DNA from: Rotaria macrura
Lineage: Eukaryota > Rotifera > Eurotatoria > Philodinida > Philodinidae
Assembly (NCBI GenBank): GCA_900239685.1
Contig: OENT01000210.1
Span: forward strand, 96,672 to 160,671
Direction: 5' to 3'
DNA: 64,000 nucleotides
The position numbers were made by a program, and so were the translations under genes. Under the pieces are notes generated by a model. It searched no databases. It had not been told where the DNA came from and saw only the letters and a list, made by a program, of their open reading frames with translations. This document shows positions 37,915-50,554 of this stretch, piece after piece (position 1 is the stretch's first letter; each line of letters begins with the position of its first letter).

Positions 37915-40900
37915 GTGGGAAGAGAACACAAAATGAATACAGAAGTACAAAACATGTTGCATTGTTTAAAATCATTTCGAGAGAAAACACAGCTTAAATT
38001 TAATGATTCGAACTTTTTCAAGGACAATGGCTATTTCCAACAAATATTTTCCGCAATCGAACACCTGTCTGCATGTAACAGTAAGCAGGTCTTATCTGGT
38101 GTGTGGTTAATACTACTACGTCGATTAAATAGAACACTCACTGTATGCAGAACGATGTTTCCGTCGTCGGACAATCCAGCTAACAAGTGTTTACACTGAA
38201 CAACATCTGATTCATGAAGCAGAGCGACAACAAAAGCGTGAATTAACAAAATAACATATGGGCATCATATCAAGACGAAGTACGATGTATTTTAGCAAAC
38301 CGTGAACCAGAAGATGACGCTATAGCGTCATGACAACATTTTGACAAGTACAAGATTTTGAAGATATACTCCACAGAAGAACATATATAAAACCTACTCA
38401 AATGACATTATATAATTTAAGTAAAAAGCATCATGTCTCTCTTAAAACTTACCTCAAAATGTGTATCGCTCTTCATGCAAAAATAATCGTACGAGGCATC
38501 GGCGAAAACGTTGATCATTTTGACGAGTTATACGGAAATCGAATTACTCAAGTTGCGGAACAGTTCAAAGTAACTCTTCAACATATGTTAGAACACATAG
38601 AGATACCACTTCATCAAGCGTCTTGGGTGCTAACATCCTGCAACATTTCATCGATGACAATGCACAGATCATTCCTAAATCGTCCTTTTCTTCCATCACT
38701 ACAAGAAATATCTAATGGTCAAATCAAGGTGAAGTTGAAACGAGAACTCATGTCAGTTCTACAAAACGATCGGTGGGCAATAATTGTAGGTGAACCAGGA
38801 TCTGGAAAGACAAATCTAATACGATGGTTAACAATGAAGTATGCTCAAGCACTTTTAAAGGAACAAGAAAAAGTTCTTCTGACAAAAATCAGCGTGGGTC
38901 CCAGTCGTCTACCGATTCTGATTAGGATTGAAGAATTTAGTGCATGGTTAGAACTGCATCCGAATTCGAATCTCAAAGATTACATTGGTCAACATACTTG
39001 GCTTGGCAATATCTACGATATAATAGTACAGATTTACTGCATGATTTCATCGATCATGGTCATACTATTCTGTTCATTGATGGGCTTGATGAGGTATATT
39101 GCTATCGACAACGTGAGCGTATTATAAATCTGATAGAAGCGTATATTGAAGAATATATTCGAACACCACATGGTATCACTATTAACGATGATCCCGAAAT
39201 TTTTGATATATGGGGTGGGTTAAAAACTGAATCACCTAGTGTAGTCGGTGGCAATCAAATAATCTTAACTACTCGTCTATTGGGATACTATCTATATCCA
39301 TTACAAGGAAAACTCTTAAATCATTATATTCTTAATTGGATGGACGAGAATGACTTCGAACATTATGTCAATCACTGGTTATTCAATGTAAACACAAACG
39401 TTTGTAATGTATTAGTAGAAATCAAAATTCCAACGTTCAATAAACAAAAACAAACTGCTATTTTCAAGGCAAAAAGAATTAATGTGAAAGAAGGTCTTCT
39501 TCGTTCTGGAAAACATATTCGTCATCATCCGATGTTACTTTCTCTCGCTCTGCCTATTTTCTATACCACAACTAATCTCAATTATGTGTCTACACGTGTC
39601 AATATTTATGAAGCAACAGTCGGATCAACTCTCAGATTTCGGCAAACTGAAACATTATTGTTGAGCAGTGATTCAATTTATTGGATCCTGAAAGATATGG
39701 CATACTATCTTCACAAGTATTGTTCATCTGGTTTTATTGATACATTCGATCTCGGACAACTTACACGAATTTCATTTAAATCATTCTATCATCATACACT
39801 AGTATCCAAATCGAACGAGCATTTGAAACAAGAGTCGATGGAGTTTATCAATATTTTGCATAAAAATCTTGGCTTTGTTGCTTGTCATGGTCTCGATGCA
39901 TTCGGTTTCGTACATAGAGCATTTCAAGAATACTTCGGAGTTATGAAATTCGTCGATTAAACTCTCAATGACGGAACTTCAACGTGTTCATCAACTATCG
40001 TGAACCGTAGTTTCGATCACATCACTAAATCTAACTTTCGAGAACCGAACTTACTTGTCATCGGATACATAAGTTGGAAGTGGGAAAGTTCTGTATTCGA
40101 TGCATTTTGTACTGAGTTAATTGAAAAAAACGCTGGGCCTTGACCCCTTGGTGCTCTGTTACTCGTAGAGGCAATCTCAGATCTCTATAAGTTACCGTCA
40201 AATGAAATCATGTTCAAACTCTTTGATTGCTTACTTCCCTGTGGATCAGAAAACCAGCTATGCTTCAAATATCTGCAAGTATGTCTGAATAAGTTTACCA
40301 CACAAACCACCAATGATTTAATACAAAAATATATACAGCAATCGTCTCAATTTGAAGCTATATGTCGTTTTGTTCTTTACATGTCCACTTACGATGAATT
40401 TCCCGAAAGGTGTACGTTCCCCTCTTGGCTATCGCCTACTGTATATTCCAGCCTGTGGAAAGCAGTGGACTAAAACAACCATGTAAGAATGTACATAGAT
40501 ATAACACTTCGTGCAATGTTTTCTACGCCATGCGATGATAAGCCACCTCTTATAGAAGACAACCTTACCAAATTCCTACTAGAGCATCACACAAAGGCGT
40601 CATACATCCATCCATCTATCTTGACAGTCTTCATCGTTTTGTACGGTGGGCTAGATCCGTACGATGCGTCTTTGCTATTAACAGATTTGAATCGATTTCG
40701 TCGTCCATGGTATCAAGAAGATGAAACGGTTGAATTTTTTTATGCTCTCATGTTTGATCCTAATCGATTTCATCGTTCATCATTTTTATCCGATGCTTTG
40801 ATTGAATACTTCATTGATTCTATTAGTACAAATGACCATTTCACAAGAATAAAACGTCTCATTGTTCATTGTGAACAGAAGATCAACTCGACTTCCATAG

Positions 40901-43900
40901 ATGACACGTTCCGAGCATTGGTCGATGCATTGGTAACCTTGATTTGTTTGCAAGGTATAAAACAACCAACTGCTTATAAAAAATGGGCTAAACATCAAGC
41001 TCTATATCAGGCTCTTTCTGTACTCAAGAATCTCTCCTTCTACCATTGTACATTTTGTCGGAGTCATTGGATTCGTCTTGAATCAGACACGGAAGATATT
41101 ATGAAAGCCATTCTTAGTCACAGCAAGAATAATAATATAGATTCAATAATTGCATTGATTGAAGCTGTAGCTGTAGCCTGCATACATATCTCGCACTTTT
41201 CACCACACTACCCTGTACTCTCAATCGAATGGCACAAATATGCTCACCTTCTCTACCAACTCACATCCACATCGCCACGCTTAATAAAGTTCATTTGTAA
41301 TTACAAAGCCATGGCAAAAAATTGCGCATTCATCGAAGTCGATAATTCTAGAATGAATGAAAACACGCACGTGTACCAGCTGTTCTGTGGGAGTTCATTT
41401 TTCTTGATTCCATTCATTCCACCACACTGGCAGCCATTGTTTGAACGACTCATTACTAACAATCGTCTGAATGAACGAACCGAAATGTTTGTTCTCCTTG
41501 TAACAATAGTGTTGACGAATACAAAATTCGACAAGCCATGTAATTGTATAAATGGAAAGCATTTGTCGTGGCGTTTCTTATTACTACGTCTGGTTATGGA
41601 TGAATCTATCCGCCAGCACAACTTAGAAAGTTATTCAATAGCACTCTTAGAAGAAGCGTACCGCTGTCATGATGAACCATACGATTATATTATTCCTGCT
41701 TGTATTAGAGCATTCGTTCAAAGGCGAACCACAGATATGGTTGAAATTGCAGTCAAGCACGAACAAATGCGTATCTCTCACGTTTTATGCCTTTCGAAAG
41801 AGTCGCTCGATACTCGAACAATTGACTTGCAATTATTTGTCTCTAGTGTATGTCTAACACGTTTATGTATATTGATAAACAATCAAAGTAAGCTTTTTAG
41901 TGAAGTTTTAACTATAACCCAAGCTATTTGTGGTCCTGTCTTACGCCTGTTTGCTCTTCAACATCTACAAGATGTTACGAGACCATGGAACGATATAGAT
42001 CGGTTTTACGTGATTGATAAAGAACTTTCCAAGTTCTTTTATGAACTTCCAAAGAAATCGCCTCTAATGACTTCAGCTTTTCTATTTGCTTCATGTGTTA
42101 AATCAAACGATTCGCTTTCCTTGATACTACCGCCGAATACTACTTCACTATTAGCTGACCTAAATTCTTCAGCGAAAAATATGGAAGAAACTGGAGATCA
42201 AGAGGCTGTATATCAAGCAATCAATGTTGTATTGGGTAAGCAAGCTATCGTTCCTAATTCATTTCTTGCTCGCGCTAATCTAACGGACATTCGTCAAATG
42301 AATTCATCTGCATTTAGTAATTATTTTCAGAGTATAGATACTTTCAGTTCTCTTAATAGGATTCTTCTTTCCCTCATGTACCTAACGGAATTAGCCATTG
42401 ACAGTCAGATGATTAGAACATTCATGGAGATTTCATGGCAGGAAGCTACATGTTCTTTAGCTAGTGAACAATGGAATTGCTTGTGGAACTGGTTGGAAAG
42501 CGTAGAAACGATTCCACATCAAGCTATAATTTTCCTGGATGAATTCGTACGCTGCTCATCGATAGAAAATCTGATAATTCCATTCGATAACATGAGATAT
42601 TTTTGGTGGAATAATTATGAAGAAAGAGATCGTTCTACTATCGCAAATTGACTCACGTATAGCGATAACAATGAAAGATATCAAATTGCTTTTCTCGCTG
42701 TTTTCATTCTTATTCTAAGACCAATAAGCCCAAATTTTTCACTTACAGTGGAAATTATTTTCGAGAAGATATTCGAGAGCCACTTTGACTACATCTTTGA
42801 CATTGCGAGACGCTGCTTTATTGGAGTAAAACATCCCTGTACTGAAATTCGTGTAGATCAAATATTGATATGACGCTACAGTAGGCGAATGGCCTTGATT
42901 CTATTGAAAGCATTCAACTACAAATCAGTATTTTTTATCATGGACGTGAATGATATGGCTGCTCTTTTGGATCTAGAACGTCGATGGTTTTATTCCAATT
43001 TACACGCTAATGAGTGTGATATATCGGTCTAACAATTGATTAAAAGATGCTCGAATGATGTTGAAGAATATGTAGAAAAACATATGTGTGAATTCGTGGA
43101 TGAATTTCATCATTTAACAGCTGTCGGAGAATCTTATATTGCAGCTCTCTTTAAATATATTATTAGTAAATTTAATGCAAACCGTAAATGGAGTAACCGA
43201 TACTTAAAAGCAATCGAGCATATTATCTATGAACGTCGTCTACCACAGGCTCAACAAGTAGCCATTTATTCGTTGAAAAATTATTCTACAGAGCACCGCC
43301 TACTTCTCACAAATATTTTAACAAAACATTATGGTCCATCTTTTCCTTCAATAGAACCATTGTTAGATAGAGTCACTATTGCATGGATATGGGCATTACG
43401 ATGGAACTAGTATCGAGATCGAGATTTAGATCGAGAAAAATGTCTGTACAACCTATAGCAGGCGTCACACTCGATAGATATTTCGTGCTATGCTGCGTCA
43501 TGTTTTCTAATATGCAAACCAAATGAAAGTATCGAATCTATGCAAAGTCGATTACAGATTATGGATACCAACGTTCTCTATACGCTACTAATGATGAATA
43601 CAAACTGTGTTATTGAACGAGATTTTTCATTAGTTGATACAACAGTTCAATTAATTGTATGTTATCTGCCAGAAGTAATTGACAGATTTTTGAAAGATCT
43701 CAACAAGATCTTATATAGCGACTCTAACATTACAGACTTTGAACATTTGCTACGAAATATCTTGATCATAGCTAGTGGTGTCGCAGAAAGAAAGTCATAC
43801 TATTTTTGGCATGCAATACGAATGAATTTATTTGAACATGCTGTAAAAAATGCGATTTTTCAGATGTATATATGACTCCTATTAGTGTTCAGATACGAGA

Positions 43901-44489
43901 GGCATGTCTTATTATACATGCAAGTTCAGGTGAATTGACACTGTAGTTAACCCAAATGATTTTTAAAACATTGCCCGGACGAATGCGTACAAAATATGTC
44001 ATTGATACCATTCAGCAAGTTAAAGGTCTTATTGTAATAGAAACTTTGTTTCGACATTTAAAGTCTACATCCATATACCGTCGATACTTAGCTATCAGAT
44101 TACTAGTTCGTCTTACTCTTGTGGACTACATATCAGCCATTGAAATATATCAAGTGCTCAATGACGTTTTCCAAGATCTCAAGTCAAACATCGTATCATA
44201 TATTGCCGTAGAAAAAATGCATCTCGAGCGATTGGACGATAATTATTTTGATCGACGAGTATCATTAAATACTTTTATTTGTTTTCTGTTACTTCACTTG
44301 TCATGTCCCACACCGGCTGAAATGGGAGATAATGTTGGAGATCAGTTGGTGAAAAATTTTCTAGATGCAGGAATGAATCAATCGGAGAATAGATTCTTAG
44401 ATATATTTATGTCATATTTTTCGTCTGATGGCCGTATCGTGGCAGATGTCCCACTTGAAATCATGCAGTTTCTAATTATTTTATGCTAA
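37915..44489 (+). pseudogene. NACHT-type STAND NTPase pseudogene with HEAT-like C-terminus
   Basis: The relic reads as one long protein broken by many lesions. An N-terminal helical region (about 37930-38400, several frames) leads to a NACHT NTPase. That contains Walker A IIVGEPGSGKTNLIRWL (38780-38830), Walker B TILFIDGLDEV (about 39060-39095) and a sensor-like QIILTTR (about 39260). One frameshift near 39015 separates Walker A from Walker B. From 38944 to 43875 one frame persists through stops at 39958, 40141, 40471, 42649, about 42871, 43030, 43408 and about 43465. It encodes GFVHRAFQEYFG and a long alpha-helical repeat region. A further shift near 43875 puts 43956-44489 in another frame. 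The stop at 40141 sits inside PLGALLLVEAI-type sequence, so splicing cannot explain it. Such proteins couple NTP-driven oligomerisation to signalling; this copy is dead unless the assembly is wrong. Confidence 0.85.
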
Positions 44490-45192
44490 AATTTTGTGTT
44501 TCCTACCAAACATAAATAAAACTTGTTTACAAGTTCCAATCAACCGTATAATCAACTTATAAACTGTGGAATATTGACATCATGTCTCTATTATCGTACA
44601 TAGAATTACGTCCAAGTTTAGATATGCAACAAATGTCTGTTCGTTGTTAAACAGAAGTACCACATCCAAATCCAGGCAAGGAGCATTGAATTGCATTACA
44701 TGGATTCTATTGATAAAATTCTTATACGCAATACGTTCACAATGGATCTTTAAAAGTTCTCTGAACTCAACTCATGCAGACAGAATGATGTTACATGGAG
44801 AACGCGTTCAAGAAAGAATACTTCAATATCAGACATCAGTCGATTTCAAGTATTTTAACACGAACAGTGAAACGATTTCAATTTCATGCGCATTGTACTA
44901 ATTTGTTTTGCATCAGTGAAATATTTTCAAACAAGAATCGAAACGAAAATTTATCTTTCGATGGATTTTATGAATATTAGATTGAATTAGAACAGTATGT
45001 CTTTTGCATATCAAATTATTGGGCGCTGAGTTCGTTACTGCGAGGGAAACAAATTTACTTTTCTTCAAATTTTTGAATATTCTCATGAAGATAGAACTGC
45101 TCTGTAGGCAACATTTTTGCGTGCATGCTAGACGAGACCTCTTGCACAATGAATTTCAACATGAATATCGAGAAAAAAATTCTACTATTTGA
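44490..45192 (+). pseudogene. Possible decayed 3' end of the NACHT relic
   Basis: Short coding-like stretches in two frames (44644-44901, 44795-44980, 45004-45192; for example FFKFLNILMKIELLCRQHF and HARRDLLHNEFQHEYRE) follow the last clear part of the NACHT relic on the same strand. Charged helical composition suggests former coding sequence, but no domain is recognised. Assignment to the same gene is inferred from position alone. Confidence 0.35.
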
Positions 45193-46611
45193 TTTGATGA
45201 ATTGACCAAGATCATGTTCAAAAACAGCTACGAGTTGATTTAGAAAAGAAATGTTGTCGAATTATTTATTCTCTTATCATAAGTGTATTTCATTTACGTA
45301 TCGTTTGAAATTATTGATAAAGAAAAAGATAAGACAGCAAGACAGAGTTCTATGATGAACAAATATGAAACAACACGTGGGATTTTAGTCTTAATCATAA
45401 TTGTTGTTTCAGGTGCATTCACTTGTCAATAAACAAAAAATTTATTTTTCTAGGTAATTCTATAATTTTGATGAATTCACTCTTCGTTAAAAGTGAATAA
45501 TACTAGGAATTATTATGGATTCTAATAATGTATAATCACATTTAGTTTTGTTGTACAATAGGTTTATTTATTAAATTCAACCACTGAAATATAGATCTTT
45601 ATTCTTGCAAGTTTTCAAAAAAGAAAGCTTAAAATTAAACGGATTTAAGGCGATATAAAAAAAAGTATTTTAAATATATATATTATCGTAGGTGTAATTA
45701 AATCCGATAATGATAAGAGTTGATCAACTTTAATATCATAATCATAAATAAAAGAGCTAAGCGATTGAAAAAACTTTCATTGGTATTTCGTGATTTTCTT
45801 CAATATTTTTTTATTACTATTCCATAGTTATAATGCTGACTGTTTAACTTGTTATTATTGAAATAATTATGCCCTTGCATAGATTCGTCAAGGCGACCAA
45901 GTTCATCTTTATGATTTATTTGGGCAAAATTATTTAGTTAATACAGTAAATGTTGATACGTAAAATTAAATATTCACCCTGTTTTTTTTTGTAATTCTAA
46001 TAGCTAAAATTTCCTACTTAAATTGTTTGTACAAGTGATGACATGATTCAAACGTAGAAATATTTCATCAGTTTCGACAGCAACGATTTTGGTATCCAAT
46101 CCCATGTGAACTATTCACAGGCAATCGTGACGGTGTGTAGGTATGAGTAATGTACCGACGAATATGAAAAAAGTCACATCCACTTCCTATTTCTTGAATA
46201 ATCAGAAAATTTCGAACACAACAAATGCTTTCTGCTTTTTGAGAAATTCAATATTTTGAAAAATGCACATTTTGTCTTTTATTGGTATTAGACATATCAA
46301 CTTTTCTTCCATAAGATAATCTATATTTTTACCGATTGACTGTACCTCATACAACAAGCATTCTGTTTTAGAAAAACTCGATGCATGAAGTTATGCGTTT
46401 CTTCATCTTATGACATCACTGAGGAGAAAATCATAATTTTCATCAATTACTACTTGTTTTTTTTTCGTTCGATTATGGTTTACATTCGGTATGCTTCAGG
46501 AAGCAATCTTTGTGACATCAAGGTGAAAATCCATACAATTACATACTCGAACATGTCTATTAAAGAAGCAACTTCATAGATGTAGTGTATATTCAACAAT
46601 ATTTCTTGTTT
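45193..46611. other. Intergenic upstream of LRAT-like gene
   Basis: A+T-rich, no supported gene or clear regulatory motif. The sequence TTATGACATCACTGA occurs at about 46407 and again at 46610, the second forming the start of the LRAT-like gene. This may be a small local duplication or chance. Confidence 0.35.
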
Positions 46612-47601
46612 ATGACATCACTGATATTTCGCACTATTCAACCGGAAGATATTTGGCTCGGTGATCATTTGTATGTTTGGAAATCAGCGTTTCGGCAACA
46701 CCATGGGATTGTTTTGTTTGTCAATAAGGAAGATCCTGAAGAATCAAAAATATTGGAATTCAATACAGATCATAGTAATAAACAAAAGTCACCGGTGAGA
46801 ATACAAACCGTCACCCTCAAACAATTTCAAGAATCACATACCTTAAAACAAGTTCTCTACGGTTCAAAATTTGCTCAATTAAGACGACATGGAACATCCT
46901 ATAAAACGAAATCACTTGAACCGGAAATTGTTGTCGATAATGCTCAGCAACTCATCAATCAATTTGATTCTCAAGGCGGGATTGCCGTATCAAATAATTC
47001 AACAATATTACATGATTACAATCAAATTCTACAAAATTGTGAATCACTAGCATTTTGGTGTAAAACTGGGATGTTTTATGATGGTGATCGGGCACAGATC
47101 TATAAAATAATTGGGAAACCATTGACTATATTACTGAAAGAGATTTGTAAATATTTGGTTCATACCCATGTATTACCTTATCTCCAAGACCATGTTTTCA
47201 ATGAAATCATCGATAAATCATCGAATCATTTCAAAGAAACATTTTGTTCAAAACTTTTCTCAAGTGGTGTCGCCGGTGCACTTGCAGCTTTACTTATTGA
47301 GTTCGTCAAAGTCTTATTTGCCTATAATCAATTAAGAAATGAAACCATCACATTTGAGGAATTTCGAAACAAAACTGTGAACAGTCTTATAATAGCTTTA
47401 ACTATCGGCACGTTTTCAGTGGCTATACACATGATTCTAATGCATATCACATTTGGTGCCGCAACTGTTGTACCAAGTATAAGCATTGCGATTGCTACAA
47501 TTATTGGTCAACAAGTCGGTCGAATTCTTAGTCGGCAGGTTTTGAAAAGAATCGAATATAGCCAAAGTGACAAACAAGGTGCTATAAAAACTGAAATATA
47601 A
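46612..47601 (+). CDS. LRAT/PLAAT-like domain membrane protein
   Basis: 329 residues from the first ATG (46612); the frame is open a few codons upstream without an ATG. Residues about 8-150 look like an LRAT domain (NlpC/P60-related thiol fold). It has a start segment PEDIWLGDHLYVW, a histidine in RQHHGIVLFV matching the catalytic His, and NCESLAFWCKTG carrying the catalytic Cys in the NCE motif (about residue 142). Known LRAT/PLAAT enzymes transfer or hydrolyse acyl groups on lipids at membranes. The C-terminal half has two hydrophobic segments (about 218-240, SSGVAGALAALLIEFVKVLF; and about 260-303, a longer double-pass candidate), so it is probably membrane-anchored. Substrate is unknown. 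The family is widespread outside animals too, and origin cannot be told from motifs. Confidence 0.75.
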   Translation: MTSLIFRTIQPEDIWLGDHLYVWKSAFRQHHGIVLFVNKEDPEESKILEFNTDHSNKQKSPVRIQTVTLKQFQESHTLKQVLYGSKFAQLRRHGTSYKTKSLEPEIVVDNAQQLINQFDSQGGIAVSNNSTILHDYNQILQNCESLAFWCKTGMFYDGDRAQIYKIIGKPLTILLKEICKYLVHTHVLPYLQDHVFNEIIDKSSNHFKETFCSKLFSSGVAGALAALLIEFVKVLFAYNQLRNETITFEEFRNKTVNSLIIALTIGTFSVAIHMILMHITFGAATVVPSISIAIATIIGQQVGRILSRQVLKRIEYSQSDKQGAIKTEI

Positions 47602-47828
47602 AAGAAGCATGAAACATCACTTCAGATGATTTCGAAGAATCTTGTTTACTTCTATTTCATGTTACTTGCAGTTTTGTTTTCCCTAGACTGAGAAGCCTAG
47701 GGGATAAAAGGTTCAAATTAAAACCAAAACTGTTTGTTCGTAACAGACTTTTTCAACTACCACTTCTACGTACGTGCATGAGTGTCTTTTTTCTTTTACT
47801 TGGATTTTAAAGAGTGTGGGTGTGAATA
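47602..47828. other. Short intergenic, downstream of LRAT-like gene
   Basis: It contains a small hairpin (CCCTAG...CTAGGG, 47680-47703) of unknown meaning. Confidence 0.35.
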
Positions 47829-48063
47829 TTGGCAGGGCAAGAAGTTATCGTTACCTGGTTACGTAACGGTAACAGAAAAATTACCAGTTACTTTTTTCCT
47901 GGTAACTTCTTACAAGATCGAATTATGACTTTCGTTGATCGAATTTTGTCAAAACATCCCTTAATAAAGTTAGGAGTTACCTGGTAACTCAAAGTAACTT
48001 ATAACTTTTTCGTTACCAGTTGCCTGGTAACGTAATGGTTCAGAAACGGCAACTTCCCAACAC
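47829..48063. mobile_element. Palindromic MITE-like element with GGTAAC repeats
   Basis: About 235 bp rich in alternating GGTAAC and GTTACC words (for example CGTTACCTGGTTACGTAACG and GGAGTTACCTGGTAACTC). The left and right halves are mutually complementary around a centre with GATCGAATT copies. The right end (CTTCCCAACACTAG) and left end (TTGGCAGGGCAAG) resemble the terminal repeats of hAT-type MITEs; that assignment is an inference. No coding capacity and no clean target-site duplication was identified. Confidence 0.65.
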
Positions 48064-49888
48064 TAGATATGATGTGCGTATCTTTTCTTCTCTCACATCC
48101 ATGCCCCAATACTATAAGCACAGGATATAGTAACTAACAATAGCATTTATAACCAGCAAAGCATTGCAAATCCTTATGATATTTGCCGGATACTTTATAC
48201 TCTGCATTCAAGAAAAAGTATCATGCGGGGCATTTTGAAATAATGATTTATACTTTATCTTTTCATAGTATTCAATTGTGAAACTTCTATGTATTTTGAT
48301 TTGTAATGATGTGTTCTATATACTGACAAATTTTAGAAGATTTTATTTTTTATGAAAGCCTGTATTTGTTACTTATTCTTAAATAGTTCTTTTGCATGCC
48401 TTTTCAATCTTCATTAATTAGAAAAAATGAATTCTCAGGGAAATAACAAGAGTTGCTTTGTGTTCTATTTTTTTACAGTGTTTAGATTCATCAATACGAA
48501 ATATGAAACGAAATAATTATTTATTGATCGTGAAATGATACGAGATTTGGTGTTATTTTTTTCTTACAGTTTATCGTGATAAACTAATATGAAAACTCTT
48601 TTTTCATTGACTTACAACAATTCATAACTTAGACACTTTGTAGCACTCTGTTGAGAGAAGTAGATTACCAGCTTGCATTCTGCACTTGAAAATCGCATGT
48701 AAAAGAATTGTGGGTGTGGACATTGGTTGATTGGAGAATATCTATGGGTGCAACCATCCTCTTTCGTGTAGCATACGTGTCAAATGTATGTAATTAATCA
48801 GCTCATTGCTCATGCTGATCAAATTTAATGAATATATGGACGAAGCATGATTATTCACTCTTATTAGTTTCATTTCAAATCTACCGCTATTGAAATATTA
48901 GCTTTTAGCAATTTACATGTATCTTCATGAATAAATTGTTTGAACTCGCCTTCTATTCAATAGAACGCTCCACAGACATTCATACTTAAAAAAATCGATC
49001 TAAGGGACCCGTCACCTTATAATTAAAACTTGTAGTTGTAAAGTAACTAAAAATCGGAACCCTGCTGTTCCAAAAATCAGCAACAATACCAACACTTCGT
49101 TATTCAACATTGCTCATGCAGTTATTCCTATTAAACGTTCAGCAATCTGGAATATGTATTCATTACGCAGAGTTAACAATATCGATGTCAATCAGAAATG
49201 AGCTACTCGTATCAGCCGTTATCTATCGAGAATCATCCATCTGATGATATTATTAAATGCTTGATCAAATTTGTGAGTTCTAATATGGACACTCTGAGAA
49301 ACAAGAAGAAAACTTTCAAACAATCATTGGCCGCGAGCAGCACTAAACAAAACATGTGAATAATGTCCTAAATAAGAATGATAGTCAATTCGCTATTTGA
49401 TGTAACTGTCTTTTTTTGAAGGAAACTATTAAAAAGAAATGTTTCAGCCCATGGATAGTTGATTGACTGTTGAATTTTTTACCCCTTTGGAGAATGTGAG
49501 TAGTGCTTCGAAAACAAAAAGAAAGACGAGCAGTGCTTGATCGAAATTTAAATCTAGTATTTTATATTCAGCATGAAGCTTTGCTTTTACATTTTGTGAA
49601 AAACCTTAATAACTAACGTTTTACTTTGAAATTTGATCTACGACTCAAATCGACTCGATGAAGTAAAGTAATGATTGATCTGTTGAGTGTATGAATATGT
49701 GAAATATATTCATGATGTCGATCGCTATTTCAAAGGATTAATCATGGTTCTTACGATGAATTAGTATTATATTACCTATAAAAACAAGATTGAATATTGA
49801 ATGAGAGAAAAAAAGCACATAAACGAGTTGACTGTTGCTAGTCTTTGAAACATTGAAAAGAAACAACCAACAAGCATTATCGATAGCT
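48064..49888. other. Intergenic, possible small coding relic
   Basis: Mostly A+T-rich. About 49060-49202 (plus) reads open for roughly 48 codons (NNTNTSLFNIAHAVIPIKRS and onward) and may be a transposon or gene relic; no family was recognised. Confidence 0.3.
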
Positions 49889-50554
49889 ATGTTATACCTG
49901 ATTGTTCTCACTATTATATTATCTAGCAACGGAGCTTATTCATGGAATTGTCGAACTGTGAAACAAGGCCAACATTCTATTTCAGTGTTGCCATTTTATG
50001 GTTTCAATAACCAATCAATTATTACTACGCGCATACATTTCAATGAAAGCACTGCTCGTTATTTGTTCCCACCGACCCACAGCCAAGGACGTGAATGTAC
50101 TCAATCATGGAATGCAGTGTGGGGTTCGACTCGTTGCGGTTATTTCAGCTCTCAATTGATGGACTCCGATCGATTTGTTTGGCGTCGTGCTGGAAATTTT
50201 CTTGAGTATGATTCTCAAGGACATGTTACTGCTGAGCGATTGGATTGTCCAGATGTGGATTTTGTTGAGTTGGCTGCTTCAGCCTATGATAATGGTCTCA
50301 AACCATTTCAACATCAGGGCATACTATTGAAAGAATTCACGACAAAACTTCGCGTTGATACATGGTACCGATTTCAGCTTACTTTCGAAGAAACCCAAAC
50401 AACTTATCAAGTGTCCGATGATGCCAATCGAGTTCTCGAAGTTCTAACAATTCAACATCGTTCATGTGTAGAATTCAATCGTGGTTGGTTTCAAGGTTTA
50501 TACTTTGGTGGGCAATGCCCAGCACCACAAGCTGTCTCTGTTTGCTATGATTAA
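49889..50554 (+). CDS. Secreted cysteine-containing protein, family unknown
   Basis: 221 residues from the ATG at 49889, chosen because MLYLIVLTIILSSNGAYS is a good signal peptide; the longer upstream frame places it internally. The mature part has about eight cysteines (for example SWNCRTV, GRECTQSW, TRCGYF, RLDCPDV, RSCVEF, GGQCPAP, VCYD) and many aromatic residues, suggesting a compact disulphide-bonded extracellular domain. It is a single exon. AATAAA occurs at 50588-50593, 34 bp past the stop. No family recognised; codon and base use look like the neighbours. Confidence 0.75.
   Translation: MLYLIVLTIILSSNGAYSWNCRTVKQGQHSISVLPFYGFNNQSIITTRIHFNESTARYLFPPTHSQGRECTQSWNAVWGSTRCGYFSSQLMDSDRFVWRRAGNFLEYDSQGHVTAERLDCPDVDFVELAASAYDNGLKPFQHQGILLKEFTTKLRVDTWYRFQLTFEETQTTYQVSDDANRVLEVLTIQHRSCVEFNRGWFQGLYFGGQCPAPQAVSVCYD

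Noticed and set aside
39958..40020. Short intron that could remove the first stop of the NACHT relic
   Set aside because: A GT...AG pair exists, but removing it would delete sequence of the length expected between the EYF motif and the next block, and later stops cannot be spliced out.
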